64,000 bases of DNA, taken from NCBI GenBank assembly GCA_963573385.1, contig CAUYLG010052038.1:1-64000 (forward strand). Reading direction: 5' to 3'. Shown piece by piece: positions 1-12,270 of this stretch; the stretch's first letter is position 1; the number at the start of each line of letters is the position of its first letter. The translations under genes and the position numbers were made by a program. Origin of the DNA: Cacajao melanocephalus (taxonomy: Eukaryota; Chordata; Mammalia; Primates; Pitheciidae). A model generated the notes under the pieces. It did not search any database. It saw only the letters and a list, made by a program, of their open reading frames with translations, and was not told the origin of the DNA.

Positions 1-126
1 CTCCGGTGGCTGAGAGGTATTAATTGCTTGACCCCTGGTGGCTGTGGTGGCTGGGGGCCGTTTTGGCACCTTTGCATACCAGTGTGGAAACAGATTGACA
101 CTCTGTCACAAAAAAAAAAAAAAAAA
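1..126 (+). mobile_element. Alu, 3' part of right arm with poly(A), highly diverged
   Basis: The window opens inside an Alu. Landmarks of the right arm can be followed in order: a GGTGGCTGAG start, ATTGCTTGACCCC, a degenerate middle, then ACAGATTGACACTCTGTCAC running into 17 A residues at 110-126. Many positions differ from the Alu pattern, clearly more than in the other Alus of this window. The 5' part lies outside the window. Confidence 0.7.
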
Positions 127-1655
127 CGCGCCGGTGGAAGCAGCGTATTTGCAGAGGCCTGGGAAAGGGGTGTGCGGGAGACCTAGGGTAAAATCCATAA
201 AACTACTGTCCTCGGGACCTCCTTAAGCAGTCTTCTACTGTGGCTCCCGGTGGAGGAGGAGCTTCAGGGCACCCAGTGGGTTCTCTGGACTCTTTCAGAT
301 CTGATTTTGGATTCCACCACATAAGCAGGGATGAGATTACATTGGAGAGAAGAAGAAAGGGTCTCACTGGGAAACAAAAATACCCAATGGGCCTCAAGGC
401 CTAGTGTCCGCTGAAAATTCCCTGAGCCATGAGACCACTGCCTCCCTCCTCCCTGGGTGAAGTAGTGCCCTGCCAGGGTCTCCAAAGCCCAGGGACTGCT
501 GCATCCTGGCACTGCTTTTGTGTGACGTCGGCAAAGAGAGACAGAGGCGAGTCCAAGGTAAAGCTCATGTGATAAAACATGGCACTGGCATCCCCGAAAA
601 GCAGATGCAGTGAGCATGACTCTCAAAGGCCGTATGGTGGCATAACAAGATTGACAGTGAGGTCCAGATAGGTGCCTCAGGTGCAATGGAGACCTTTCCC
701 ATAAACCCAAGGAAAAGCAAAATACCCCTGAAAACCTGTGTGAGAGAACCTGTGCTGCAGACCAAGCGACATTCAGGGATGCCTGCCAGAAAAGCTGAGA
801 GGTTTCACCAAACACAGCTCACCCCACCCCGTCATCGGAAGGGTACCCCTAGCTCAACCTCTCGTGCACCCAGCAAAACCCAGTCCCTTTGGCTTACTCC
901 CTGGCATTTGTGGCAGCCAAAAGAGTCAGTGCTTGAAGGCACTTTCCCCAGGAGCAGAGAAACCTGATGCCCCTCAAGAATAAGAGAGAAAGTGCAGGTG
1001 AATTGCAACACCTCCTTCCGGAGGGCAAAGGCCAGCCAGGCAGCCATCCAGTGGGACATGGAGACCAAGAGAGCCTCCCTGTCCCACAGAGATGGAAGCC
1101 CAGAGCTCCACGATCATCATCGCACCTCCCCAGTCATCCAAAACAGGTTTGGAGGAGGAAACAAACATGAAATGGATCCCCACGAAGTTTTCCCCTGCTA
1201 GACTGGGGAGTGTTCTTTATTGAAGACACTGAGCCAGACCAAGAAGCCTCTAGGCTTTTCAGAAACACGACAGACAGAAAAAGAGGAAGGATAGAGCCTA
1301 GGCCACAGTCCAGACCAAATACAGCACAATGCCACCTACACGGGCAACCGGGGAGGAGTGCCAAATGGTTGACTTGGCCAGAAAGGCCAGTGTTGGAGTG
1401 AAAGAGACGCCTGCCACACACACACAAAAAAGTATAAACAAACATATCAAGATATCCACCATGCAAAGTCAATGAGTCCTCTTTGTCAGAGTACGTGGCC
1501 TCCATTAGCTTTTTGATACCTGCAAAGAAAATATGTCTAATAAAAGAAAAAAAATGCAAGAAGACTAAAAGCATACTTCCTACATAAAAATTATATTTGC
1601 AGAGCTGTTCCCAATGCACCTCTTTTCTCCCTACAGAAGATTCCTAACTTTGTTG
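127..1655. other. GC-richer block of unknown origin; possible retrocopy or non-coding RNA exon
   Basis: This 1.5-kb block is visibly richer in G+C than the next 5 kb, begins with CGCGCCGG directly after the Alu tail, and matches no repeat family I recognise. On the plus strand one frame runs from 686 to 1201 (172 codons) broken only by a TGA at 965-967. On the minus strand two frames are open, 183 codons (815-264) and 161 codons (1619-1134). A pyrimidine-rich tract followed by TTTCTTTGCAG reads on the minus strand into position 1519 and looks like a splice acceptor. None of the translations resembles a protein I know. It could be an old processed pseudogene, an exon of a long non-coding RNA, or a repeat I do not know. 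Confidence 0.4.
686..1201 (+). pseudogene. Unrecognised 172-codon frame with one internal stop
   Basis: From ATG at 686 the frame reads METFPINPRKSKIPLKTCV and continues in the same frame past a single TGA (965-967) to a TAG at 1199-1201, ending EMDPHEVFPC. The product would be basic and rich in Ser, Pro and Arg, with no signal peptide, membrane segment or domain that I recognise. The upstream frame is closed by a TGA at 617. One stop in 172 codons may be chance in GC-richer DNA, or the trace of a decayed retrocopy. I would not call it a gene without conservation or transcript evidence. Confidence 0.2.
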
Positions 1656-3802
1656 AACTTAATGTTTATAAGCAAAATGAGTTGTTAGGTTCAGAGATGT
1701 AAAGTGTGGGCCAGGGGACTGTACAAAACATTAAGTTTGAAATATGTCAGTGTTATTTAGATTTTGCTGTTAAAAAAATTTTGTCATATATTTTTACTTT
1801 TATTTCCGAAGTTTTCAATGTATTAAAAGATACGTTGATTTTAAATATTACAATTAAACATTTATATAAAAGGAACTTGCTCTTTTAATGATGCCTCTTC
1901 TCCTATCATATGTGAATTTTTCTGTTTTTGAGGGCTGACTACAGATTCAGCAATGTGCTTTTATGCTACTTTGGAATCACCTTGTCATTTACTTAGCAAT
2001 GAATTAATATCAAGATTGGTTTTCATCTTTGAAAAATGGACTGTGATTTTTTTAATAAAAAATAAATCAGTATTATTTATTATATTTGACAAGCTACTCA
2101 GCTAGGCAACATTTAGTGATGTCCCCAGATAGAGAAGATTTAGGTAACGTTCTTTAAATATATGAGTCTCCAGTGAATTTTTGGGACTTGACACTGTTTG
2201 TAATTGTTAATTTTACTTCCACCTATGAAAAATGACAAAAAGTGATTAAGTTTATTAAAGGGCTATCAGCCAATTGAAATCCAGTAATAGATGAATAACG
2301 TTAATTAACTAAAGCTGTTTTTTTTCTTAGTACATTAGACACCTTGAATGGATTTCAAAACTGAAACAACTGGCTTAATGTACTCTTAAAATCAACAAAC
2401 AAAATAGTTTATAATACAATACAAATTAACTTTGCTGAAAGCTTCTCTCCTTAGCATTCAAATTTAATGAAATAAAGCATTTAAATATTTGTTCTATTCT
2501 TTCATAAGAGGCAATATTACTTTTAAAACCTGATGGACAAATAATTTTCTAGCATTATTTTTATTTATCAATCAAAAGTTCACATTACTATAAGAAGTAA
2601 TTTGTTTAAAGAGAAAAAACCTGTAGACATGAACACAACTGCTTGAAATAATCACAGAAGACCATCCAGCAAGACCTATGCTCTGCATCCTCAAGTATTC
2701 TAGGTGTCCTCTGATGGATCTCATCCATCAGTGAGAACAACCAAATATCTAGACATCATCACAAAGGACAGATAGATGGAAATATTCAAAGTTAAATATG
2801 AAAGGTGGCATTTCTTTTCTGTTGTTGTTATGATACTTGGTATGCTAAGAGCTTTAATGCTATACATTGGGTGGAAGCATCACATACTTGTCACAGGATT
2901 GAGGAAAGCGTCAAGGATAAAGTGGCATTCTAAAAAAAAGGCGAAGAAAGGTAGGAGATTGAGAATAAGATAAAAGTCAGGATAAGAGGACCACACATTT
3001 AGCAGGAAATAATGGGCCAAATGCTGAGGCTGACTTATCTTTTGCTGTATTATTTTGACTTACAGATTGCTCATCCTGCACTCTGCCGTTTTAATGGTAT
3101 GTTTCTCATGAGTGTAGAGTATGCTTTATCAGTTATTGAATGCCTATGCCCTACTGGTGTTACTAAATAACACCTTTACAAAGTAGTCTCATAACCTTGA
3201 AAATTTTATTTGCTTTCAGTGAAGATTATAAGAAAAAAGCTTTCCTATCACTCTGACTGTGTACTGAAGGCCGCAGAACACAAGATACATTGCCATTTCC
3301 ACTAACTCAAAACAATTTTAAAAAGGTTTCCAACCTGTAGAAAATCTTAGATTAACAGACTTGAAATATAAAGAATCTATAATTACTTTACAAGGCCAAA
3401 GTTTTAATATATAAAAATAAGAATAATTCTAAGGGGAGGGTGCAAACCAGTCCAGAGGGAAAACAGCCATATCATATACATGTGGTAATTAGATTTCATT
3501 GGTGAAATGCTTTGAATTTGAAAAGTCCTGTGCATTTTATTATGCTATGTAAGTGATCACTGCAACTAGAGACCAAATTAACTGCTGAAAGTTTCTCTTG
3601 TTACCAAATTAAATCTGCAACAGTAGATGGGAAAAGTGCTAAGCATACCCATATGCTTTGTTCTGTCTGCATGTCAGCCAATGAGCCAAAAGCATTTTGT
3701 AAACCCACCTGGAAGGCCACATGTACATGATGTCTGTTCATCAGAAACCTCTTTCCTGGAAACTTTTATAGAAAACTAGAAGATCCCTCTTCTAGACCAA
3801 AT
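1656..3802. other. AT-rich DNA, no gene or clear repeat
   Basis: I see no exon, RNA gene or assignable repeat. The longest frame is 65 codons (2776-2973), which is what chance gives. The left end, from about 1700 to 2600, is especially rich in A and T. Confidence 0.6.
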
Positions 3803-3930
3803 CTCCTTAAGCTATTTGAAGTCAGGATCATAGTAAGTGCAACTTAGAATTCCCTAAGTGCATGCCTAATAGAATACCTTGCACACACATACACACAGTT
3901 TTTGCTGGATGGATGAATGAACAAATGAAT
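3803..3930 (+). repeat. L2- or MIR-like 3' tail
   Basis: The order 'AGAATACCTTGCACACA ... GCTGGATGGATGAATGAAC' matches the shared 3' tail of L2 and MIR (the 'cttgcacatag...tgaatgaatgaa' pattern). It is too short and worn to say which of the two. Confidence 0.4.
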
Positions 3931-6446
3931 TTTCTAGCCTAAATTATGTTTTATGTGACTTAAATCATAGTGATGAGAAAAGATTATCTCAATCAGTAAA
4001 AGCAGTATTTTTTCCTTTTCTCCTGCCCTAATAGCAATAAAAGGTAGTCCAGATCAGTTTCCCCAGAATAGACTTTAGACTAACTACCAATCAGACCATA
4101 TGTCTCAGTTTCAAGTTTTTCAAACACTCAGAATTTTGCAGGTCCACATCCTAAGAATGATGCACAAGACAAAAAGACATTGTAACACAAAATGAACGTT
4201 TCAAATGGGTGGCAATTCAGACTGAGGAGATGCATTTATGTTTTCAGAATTATTATGCCAGAGTGAATAGTCCATAATATTCACAATTTTCTTATAAAAT
4301 AATTCTGTCAATAGTGCTACATTTAAAAAGTCAAATCTAACTGGAGAGAAGATATATGAATAGTCATGGGATATTAAATATAATATTTTATTATATCAAG
4401 CAAATAAAGAGAGGTAGTACAAGATCTTAAAAGCCTTAATACATGAACTATCATGATTGTATGATACATGCAAATTCCTTGCAATTGTCCCTTTTCTATA
4501 CTCAGGTATTATTTCAACAGCATTTAAGAACTAAATTTACACATGCCCAGAGGTTTTATGTTTTTCAGTCCTGATATGATTTCATTTCTTTCATATTTTC
4601 TCTATATCAACCCTTGGAGATTGATATGTTAGATTTGTTCTTTTATCTCCTAATCTGTTAACTCTGAGGGGAAATAATTACATTGCTTAATTAACTGCAT
4701 CTGACCGTAATGTTCCCATGTCATTACTTAAAGAATTTTGCTTTTTCCCTTTGCCTTATACTGTAATTCCTTAAAAAACATATTATTTTACTTACTTAAA
4801 TTTGATATAATTTTCATTTTATTCCTTATCTTTGCTTGTTATTAATTTGCATTCTCTTCACTTAGTTCTTCAAAATTTTATTTCTTCTCTGCCCCTGAAT
4901 TAGATGTGGATGTGGATTTGTGCAGAAAATAAAATATTTGTCCATGGTACCTCTATTAAAAAGATTTCATTGCTACTCATATTTACAAAGGCATGCAAAA
5001 TTAATTATAAAAGCAATCGGAGATTATGTTTCTCTACTATAGCTGCATAACTCCAGCAAGGCAAGGCCTTGTTCAATAATAAACTACAACCCTTGTTCAA
5101 CAACCCCATTCCAAGGAACTCAAAGGGAAACATTGCTATATTCTAGTAAAGAATCGTACAGACCAGATTTTAGTCGCAAGCTAACTAAAATCATACTTCA
5201 TTTTCCACTTATTAAAAAAATACTTGAGGCAATAATTCGATAACTTTCACTATCTGTATCAGATTTTTAAAAGGCCTTCAGAAAGAAAAAATAGACTTTT
5301 ATAAAAGAAGGAAAAAGGGCATATAGATGACTCTCTGATATAACCAAGATAGCCATGCACACACATTGACACTTTAGAGAGTTAAAAATGTCCAATTTCA
5401 TCTTTATACAACGTTTAAAGTTTGAGAAAATTTTTCTAACTTTGGTAAACATTAATGATTTTAAAACGTGGATTTAAATATCTTAGGTAAAACTGAGCTG
5501 GTTGTGATCTTGTGATTTTCTCATGCAGATGAAGATGTTAGTTCTTATACATTCCTGACCACTTAGGCAATCTGACTACCTATTGAAACCTATCAACCAC
5601 TTTGCTTTGTTTTTCTAAATTTAATTTATTTTCATCCACTTTCTCTAAGTAAATTAGGTTGAGATAGCTAGCTCATTAATAATTAAAATTTGATTTTTCT
5701 ATTTTTTTTATTATGCTTTATATTTCATCAACTGGCTTCTCTGACAAAGAAAGCAAAGAAAGAGATAGGTAGGAACATTTTCCTTATCTTTAGCTTTTGA
5801 GAATCCCCAATTACCCTACTAACTACCCATCCACGGTGTCTCTTTCTAACCTCCCCTCTAGTCAGTAGTTCGAGTTTGGAACATAATTGACTTTGTCTGA
5901 ACATAACTGAATTTATTTGAGAAAAGTATTTGGGTTGGGTATTTTTGTGTCATTCAAATACTTCTACATAGTAACTTGTTTATGTGACCATATCTCTCTT
6001 ATTTCACAGTTATTTTCTCTGTGTGTGTATATATGTTTTAGTAATCACAATAAATTTAAGTGGATTAAACTTACTAGAGTTTCTATATCTCTAGATATAT
6101 ATATATATTCATGCCTGGCTACCCAAGTATTTGAGTCTATGTTCCCTTAGTAAAGTGTAGTTGCCATTATAAACAACTTCAAAGTGAATGAAAAGATTCA
6201 TGAAAATAGTATTTTGAGGGGTGTTAGAGCCACAAGATGTTTATGAATGATAGGAAGGCCTTTAAAATATGTACTTGCATAATGTATGTGCAATACTCAT
6301 TAAGATGGTAGTGAAGATGAAAAGAGCATGGAAATGACAACAGAGGCAAGCCAGTGAGCCTCCTGGAATAAGTAGCAGAAGTCTCATTGAGCAACCTCCC
6401 CACACACACAGCAAATTCCTCTGACTGGGACCTCTATAATACTCTC
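3931..6446. other. AT-rich DNA, no gene seen
   Basis: No exon or RNA gene is visible. A short (TA)n tract lies at 6094-6108. Frames are at most 77 codons and show no recognisable product. Confidence 0.6.
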
Positions 6447-6486
6447 TTGTTTGTTGTTGTTGTTGTTGTTTTGTTGTTGTTGTTAT
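6447..6486 (+). repeat. (TTG)n microsatellite
   Basis: Two runs of TTG/TGT repeats are separated by one extra T. Confidence 0.9.
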
Positions 6487-6754
6487 TTTCTCACTCTTTA
6501 GCTAGTCTTTTCAGGAACTTTCCTGTTTTTTTCCTTTATTCTGTCAAATGTAGATACTATAGATGACTACAGTTCCTCTTTCATTCCCTCTTTTCTTATC
6601 CTAAGCCCTATCCTCCTTTGGGAAGATTTTACCTCTCTATAGGTAAAACTATGCTGAGAAGTAGAAAAAATTATAATGAAAATGCTACATCTCAAAACTT
6701 ATGATACACAGCTAAACTGGGACTTAGAGAATCATAGTCTTAAGTGTTCACAAA

Positions 6755-7178
6755 TGATATGGCTTGGCTGTGTCCCCACCCAAATCTCACCTCAAACTAT
6801 AATTTGAATTGTAATCCCCACATGTCAAGGGTGAGACCTGGTGGGAGGTTACTGGATCATGGGGCAGTTTCCTCCATGCTGTACTCATGACAATGAGTGA
6901 GTTCTCATTAGATCTTATTGTTTGATAAGTGTCTGGTGCTTCTCCTTCCTTCCGTCCGTCCTTCTTTCTCATTTTCTCTCTCTCTCAATCTCTCTCTCTC
7001 TCTCTCTCTCCTGCCCACCCTGTGAAGAAAGTACTCACTTCCCCTTTGCCTTCCACCATGACTGTAAGTTTCCTGAGGCCCCAGCCATGTGGAACTATGA
7101 GTCAATAAATTTCTTTCCCTTATAAATTACCCACTTTCAGGTAGTATCTTTAGAGCAATGTTAAAACGGACTAATACA
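6755..7178 (+). mobile_element. Solo LTR, ERVL-MaLR MST type
   Basis: It begins TGATATGGCTTGGCTGTGTC and ends CGGACTAATACA, the two termini typical of MST/THE1 LTRs. In between are the expected landmarks: GGTGGGAGGTTACTGGATCATG, ACCATGACTGTAAGTTTCC, and TATAAATTACCCA near the 3' end. The length of 424 bp fits MSTB better than the ~360-bp THE1/MSTA LTRs. A (CT)n tract at about 6976-7011 has expanded inside it. No internal region follows, so it is a solo LTR. Confidence 0.85.
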
Positions 7179-7656
7179 GGACATTACAAAGATCAAAATT
7201 TACACAGTTAATCTTGAAAACTGTGAAAAGAGAGGAATAAATTCCCCCAAAAAAGAAAGGGAAGGATATATGGCAATAAAATATTTTACTAGGCATATTA
7301 AATTGAAAATTCCTATATCATGCTGATTAATTAGATTTATCAGCATATAACAAATATACCTCTAGAAATATAGCCACTCTAGTAAGTTTAATCTATTTAA
7401 ATTTATTGTGATTACTGAAGCATATTAATTCTACCAAGCATTTTATTTTATTATATTTTTCTTGCTCTTTTCTTTCTTATGAACTTCCTTTGGAATTTGT
7501 ATTTTTTTCATTTCATTTTATTTTTTTGTACTCATTTATAACTTTCATTCTCTATGTCTATATTTTTAAAGTTTGCTCAAAAATTTAATATGTACATTTA
7601 ACCTTAAAAAATTTGAATTCAGACAACGTGTTTATTCTCCTTCTGAATGAGGACTT
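7179..7656. other. AT-rich spacer, no gene seen
   Basis: A+T-rich DNA with long T runs. No exon or known repeat is visible. Confidence 0.6.
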
Positions 7657-7667
7657 TAAATACCTGA

Positions 7668-7973
<306 letters not shown>

Positions 7974-7990
7974 TAAATACTTTAATTTCT

Positions 7991-9659
7991 CACACTTTTT
8001 CCTTACATTGTTATTTTGCCACTACTTTTTGACCCGACAAATTAGGCATTTTTACATTTTTTTGTATGGGCTACATACATTTGGATTTACCTGTAGGTTT
8101 ACCATCCTGAAATCAATGTCTTGTATGCTGCCTAATGCCTGGTCACACATCCACCCTGGAAATTTAGTCTCACACAAATCACATACGCTAAGATATGAGG
8201 AGGGATGTTTGCCCAAAAAGAAAAAAAAATCTACATACTGACAGCAGAGAAAGGGAGAATGGATTCTAGGCAGGCATGAGCAGCAGCTGTCCAGTACAGA
8301 TGGCCTAGAAGAGGTCAACAGAAGCCCCTCACTGACATTCTCTCTACCATGCCTGGATTTAACCAGAGCTAGCCAATCACTTCTCATATTAAGCAGCCAG
8401 GGTGTTTAATTTCAGGAGTTTCATAAGATGGGAAAATGGGACTATTTTGAAATGACTAAGTAGAATTTACTACCCCAAATGGGACTATTATGACTACAGT
8501 TGGAACAATTTCATGAAAATCAAAACTAATCGTAAAGCACAGAAATGTTCTGGAAGAAATTTAACAGGTCAACTATCCATATTGGTGTAGGCTGATTTAA
8601 TCAGCAACTGCCACCAGAGATAAATAACAACAAGACTGTTCTTAAATAAAATAACAGAGAATTACAATTGTCTTGAAAACCACCCAACCTGGTATCCTTG
8701 AAGCATCTTCTTTAATGAATGTTTCAAGTAACAGTCCAGTAGGCTATGGAAAAAGAGCTGTTTACCTCCAAAGGCTATGAGCCTGTTTCTCAGTAGGTCT
8801 GTCTGTGAGCACTTTGCTTGCAAAGTTTGCCTGAAGAAATAGGATAATGTGATTCTGAACATGCAGAAAAACATATTCATTAGAGAGGTATAAAATTGTT
8901 CCAATTTTTTAAATGAAAATTTTCAGAAACTTTAAGACATTTAGTCATTGCCCAGGACTCGTTTCTTACTGCACTGCAGAGGAGCTATTAGGGAAATGAT
9001 TTAAGCCCGTTGGGGTAATGAAGGCTTTTGTGTCTATTAGTGTGCTTCTAATTGCATATTTAAAGACCGAGCTACTAGAAATGATGGTGTTACATACCCA
9101 ATGACCAAGAAAAGAGCAATAGAGACAGCACGGTCTGTTGGATTAAGAACCCACAAGGCTCTACCACCCACCCCAGCTACCAATAGAAAGTTGCTCAGCT
9201 ATGCTGTGCCAGAATTCTTCCATCTGTAGGAAGGCATAGATTACTGGTAACATAATGACAATAGTAATGTCATACATTAGATGTAGATACATTATATAGA
9301 TATATACATATTTATTATTTATAGAGGCCTTATGTCACTCTATCAAATATGAAAATTGAATAGAAAAAATATGTGCTACTTGGTAACTTGGGTTAAGAAT
9401 GAAAGTATGAAGCATGATTATTAAAGGATATGAAACATTCTACTGCTGCAAGAGAAAGGAATTGAGAAGATAAATTATGGTCATCTTACCAACATGCCTA
9501 GAATTAAAATGTCCCAAAATTCATATCACTGAATTCTAAAGAGAACTTGCTATGCAGGTTGTCTGAGCCAATGAATTCATTATTCTAGATATATTCGCTG
9601 CATAAAAGCATGAGCCCTTTTAAAAACAGAAGTTAACAATACAATGTTTGTTGCCTATC
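7991..9659. other. Spacer with a possible unnamed old repeat at about 8110-8330
   Basis: No gene is visible. The stretch around 8110-8330 (GGTCACACATCCACCCTGG, later GAGGGATGTTTGCCC and GGATTCTAGGCAGGCATGAG) resembles a dispersed repeat I have seen but cannot name. It may be related to 55640-55800. A MIR-like GATTCTTCC-ATCTGTAGGAA motif near 9210 is too weak to call. Confidence 0.4.
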
Positions 9660-10138
9660 TGGCTCCTACAATTGCATTCTTCCCTGTTACTCCTTCTGCT
9701 ACTCCACTTGGCCTTTTAAAAACTTTTCTTTCTCTGCCTGGCCCGTACATGCTAAGAATTTTCCTGGGATCATATATATAGGTCTTGTTTCTTATTGATC
9801 TAACCCCTTTCTCTCAGGCAATACCAATCACATATACATGACTTCAAATTTCTCTCTCTATGCTAATAGCACCCCAGGTGAATCCTCCACACCCACTTCA
9901 CCAGTTGCCTACTTGAACCAAAACCCTGGAAGACTTAAATGTACTTCACACTCTACCTGCATTAAATCAATCATATTATTCTCTTGCTTTCCTCCATCTC
10001 CTAAAACACTCTTTCATAATCTCTATTTCATAAAATAATAGTTCATTTAAGGCAAATGCCATCTCCATACATAGACATGCTATCTACTCTCTAGGCCTGC
10101 AAATGATATATTCTGCTCAGATCAGAACACAGTCTTCA
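9660..10138 (+). repeat. L2 LINE, 5' segment
   Basis: The text follows the L2 3' region: a pyrimidine-rich run with CCACACCCACTTCACCAGTTGCC, AACCAAAACCCTGGAAG and short TC-rich clauses. It continues after the FLAM insertion at 10289 and again after the LTR at 11628. Confidence 0.6.
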
Positions 10139-10288
10139 GGCCAAGCATGGTGGCTAACACCTCTAATACCTGCACTTTGGGATACTGAGGGAGGTGACTT
10201 ACTTAAGCCAAGGAGTTTGAGACTAGACTGGGCAACAGAGTGAGACCCTCATCTCTGTAAATAATAACAATAAAAAATAAAAATAACA
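10139..10288 (+). mobile_element. FLAM (free left Alu monomer)
   Basis: One Alu arm only: GGCCAAGCATGGTGGCTAAC, then GGGCAACAGAGTGAGACCCTC and an A-rich tail of AATAATAACAATAAAAAATAA. There is no right arm. It interrupts the surrounding L2. Confidence 0.8.
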
Positions 10289-10741
10289 CATTATTTTCCA
10301 TTTCTGCTACAAATACCTTAGAGAAGGAGCTGTTACCTCTCATCTAACTTACCTCTCCACCTACAGATTCTTCTCTCCATTCCACCTGCTCCACATCCTC
10401 CTGCCTTTCTAAACTGCAAATCTATGTCACTGCTTTCTATAAATGTCTAGTGCCTTCCCAATAACTATTTTAAAAATCCAAACTCTTTTAAAAGGCATGC
10501 TAGGAACCTCCATCAGTACTAAGCCTATTTGCTTCCTCCACATTTTACTTAGGTCTTTAGACAAATTTTGTTCTAATTCTGAACTCAGAATGTTTGTCTA
10601 GGCAGCCACGATTTTATTTACGGTACACTATGTGAGCTGCGTTTCCCCTCACCTTCTCTGTGAAGAAAACCTAGCCATTGTTCAATATTCGTATTAAATG
10701 GCATTCCCTTCCTTATTACTCCACTAATGATTGCTTGCTCC
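10289..10741 (+). repeat. L2 LINE, middle segment
   Basis: Continues the same L2 after the FLAM. CTCATCTAACTTACCTCTCC, CTTCTCTCCATTCCACC, ATTTTAAAAATCCAAACTC and CTTCCTTATTACTCC fall in L2 order. Confidence 0.65.
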
Positions 10742-11627
10742 TGTAAACCAAAAATGAAATTATAAACCCCTCAACAGACTGAATGGAATTTCTTCTTGAA
10801 CAAGGAGATCCCAGAAAAAAAACTGAAAACTAGTTCAGGCAAGGACATGAAGGGAGGTTAGGCATGCCCCATTATACCCATTATACCCTCTCCCCTTTGG
10901 AATTTAGGCTCCACTGGCCAGCATTAACATTAAAATAGAGATCTTAAGACTGACAAAACAAACTGTTTATAGCAATAATATACCAAACTCCAACCTGACC
11001 CCAATATAGCATCACATGACAGATATCACATCCTGAAGAATATCCAAGTATTATACCCCAAAATATGTTTCTTTGATGTATTTTGAAATGGCCCTGCAAA
11101 GACATCTCTTAGGGAAATTTGCATTCTTTATAGGATCTCCTTCCCCTTCCAAGTCTTTTTCTGATCTAGGAGAGATTTAGCTGAGACATTTTAACTAAGA
11201 GAGATTTAAAGTTCAATAAATAATATTTACCATCTATTCTCTCTGAAGCTTGCTACCTGGAGGCTTCATATACATAACAAGAACCTTGGTTTCTACAACT
11301 TCCCTTTTTTTTAACTAAAGAATTTCTTACTGCTGATTTCAATTCTTTAGGAAAACTTTAGATTTTCAGTCAATTGCCTATAGAAAATCTTTGAATCCAC
11401 CTATGACCTGTGAGCTCCCACTTCAAGATATCTCAGCTTTCCAGACCAAATCAATGTATACCTTACATGTATTGATTTCTGTCTCTCTAAAATGTATATA
11501 ACCAAGCTGTAACCCAATCACTTTGGGCTCATGTTCTTAAGACATCTTGAGGCTATGCTTTGAGCCTTAGTCACTCATATTTGGCTAGATAATCTTTAAA
11601 TATTTTATAGCTTGCCTTTTTCTATCA
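10742..11627 (+). mobile_element. Solo ERV LTR, about 890 bp, MER21-like
   Basis: The block starts TGTAAACCAAAAATGAAATT and ends near TTTTTCTATCA, so it has TG...CA termini. It contains long-LTR landmarks: CAGCATTAACATTAAAATAGAG, TTTAACTAAGAGAGATTTAAAG, and a promoter-to-poly(A)-like 3' end (AAAATGTATATAACCAAGCTG, then ATAATCTTTAAATATTTTATAG). It sits inside an L2 that resumes on its other side. I favour a MER21-type ERVL LTR, but the exact family is from memory. Confidence 0.7.
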
Positions 11628-11800
11628 GTGCTTCCTTGCTAGATCCCATTTTCTAGTCCTATTACTAGTTACCATATAGCACTGAATGTATCTGCCTGTT
11701 TCTCTCATTATCACTTCTTCTCAATGGTAATAGTAGTATCTTATTCATCTGCTATGAATAGACTCTCTTACTAGGCACTGGGTGGGTATTGCTCCTTAAA
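11628..11800 (+). repeat. L2 LINE, 3' segment
   Basis: L2 text resumes after the LTR: GTTACCATATAGCACTGAATG, CTGCCTGTTTCTCTCATTATC and ATCTTATTCATCTGC, as in the L2 3' end. Confidence 0.6.
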
Positions 11801-11917
11801 TAGGAAGCAAAAGAGTTTGGCCAAATACAACCCAACATTTCAAAAAAATGTGAAGTAAATAAAAGATCTAAGTTTATGTCTGAGATTATTATTTTGTTGA
11901 TTTAGAAAAATAACCTT

Positions 11918-12270
11918 TAATATGGGTAGGCTGTGTCCCCATCCAAATCTTACCTTGAATTGGAGTTCACCACATATGGTAGAAGGGGCATGGGGGGAGG
12001 TAACAGAATCATGGGGATGGTTTTTCCATGACATTCTCATGATAGTAAGGTCTCGTGAGAGCTGAAAAAGGCTTCTCCCTTCACTCGGCTCTCATACTTC
12101 TTCCTGCCACCATATGAAGAAGTATATGTTTGTTTCCCCCTCTGCCATGAGTGTAAGTTTCCTGAGGCCTCTCCAGACATGCAGAACTGTGAGTCAATTA
12201 AAATTCTTTCCCTTATAAATTACCCAGTCTCAGGCAGTCCTTTATAGCAGCACGAGAACAAACTGATATG
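11918..12270 (+). mobile_element. 5' LTR of complete MST (ERVL-MaLR) element
   Basis: The 353-bp LTR starts TAATATGGGTAGGCTGTGTC (TG mutated to TA) and ends ACAAACTGATATG. It shares landmarks with the 3' LTR at 13887: TCATGGGGATGG, CTCATGATAGTAAG, GCCACCATATGAAGAAG, GAACTGTGAGTCAATTAAA and TATAAATTACCCAGTCTC. Confidence 0.92.

Noticed and set aside
1536..1556. AATAAA followed by an A-run as a poly(A) site of a retrocopy
   Set aside because: The A-run starts directly at the signal rather than 10-30 bp downstream, and no target duplication was found.
6755..7190. ACAAA on both sides of the MST LTR as target duplication
   Set aside because: The right-hand ACAAA lies 8 bp beyond the LTR terminus, so it does not fit a clean 5-bp duplication.
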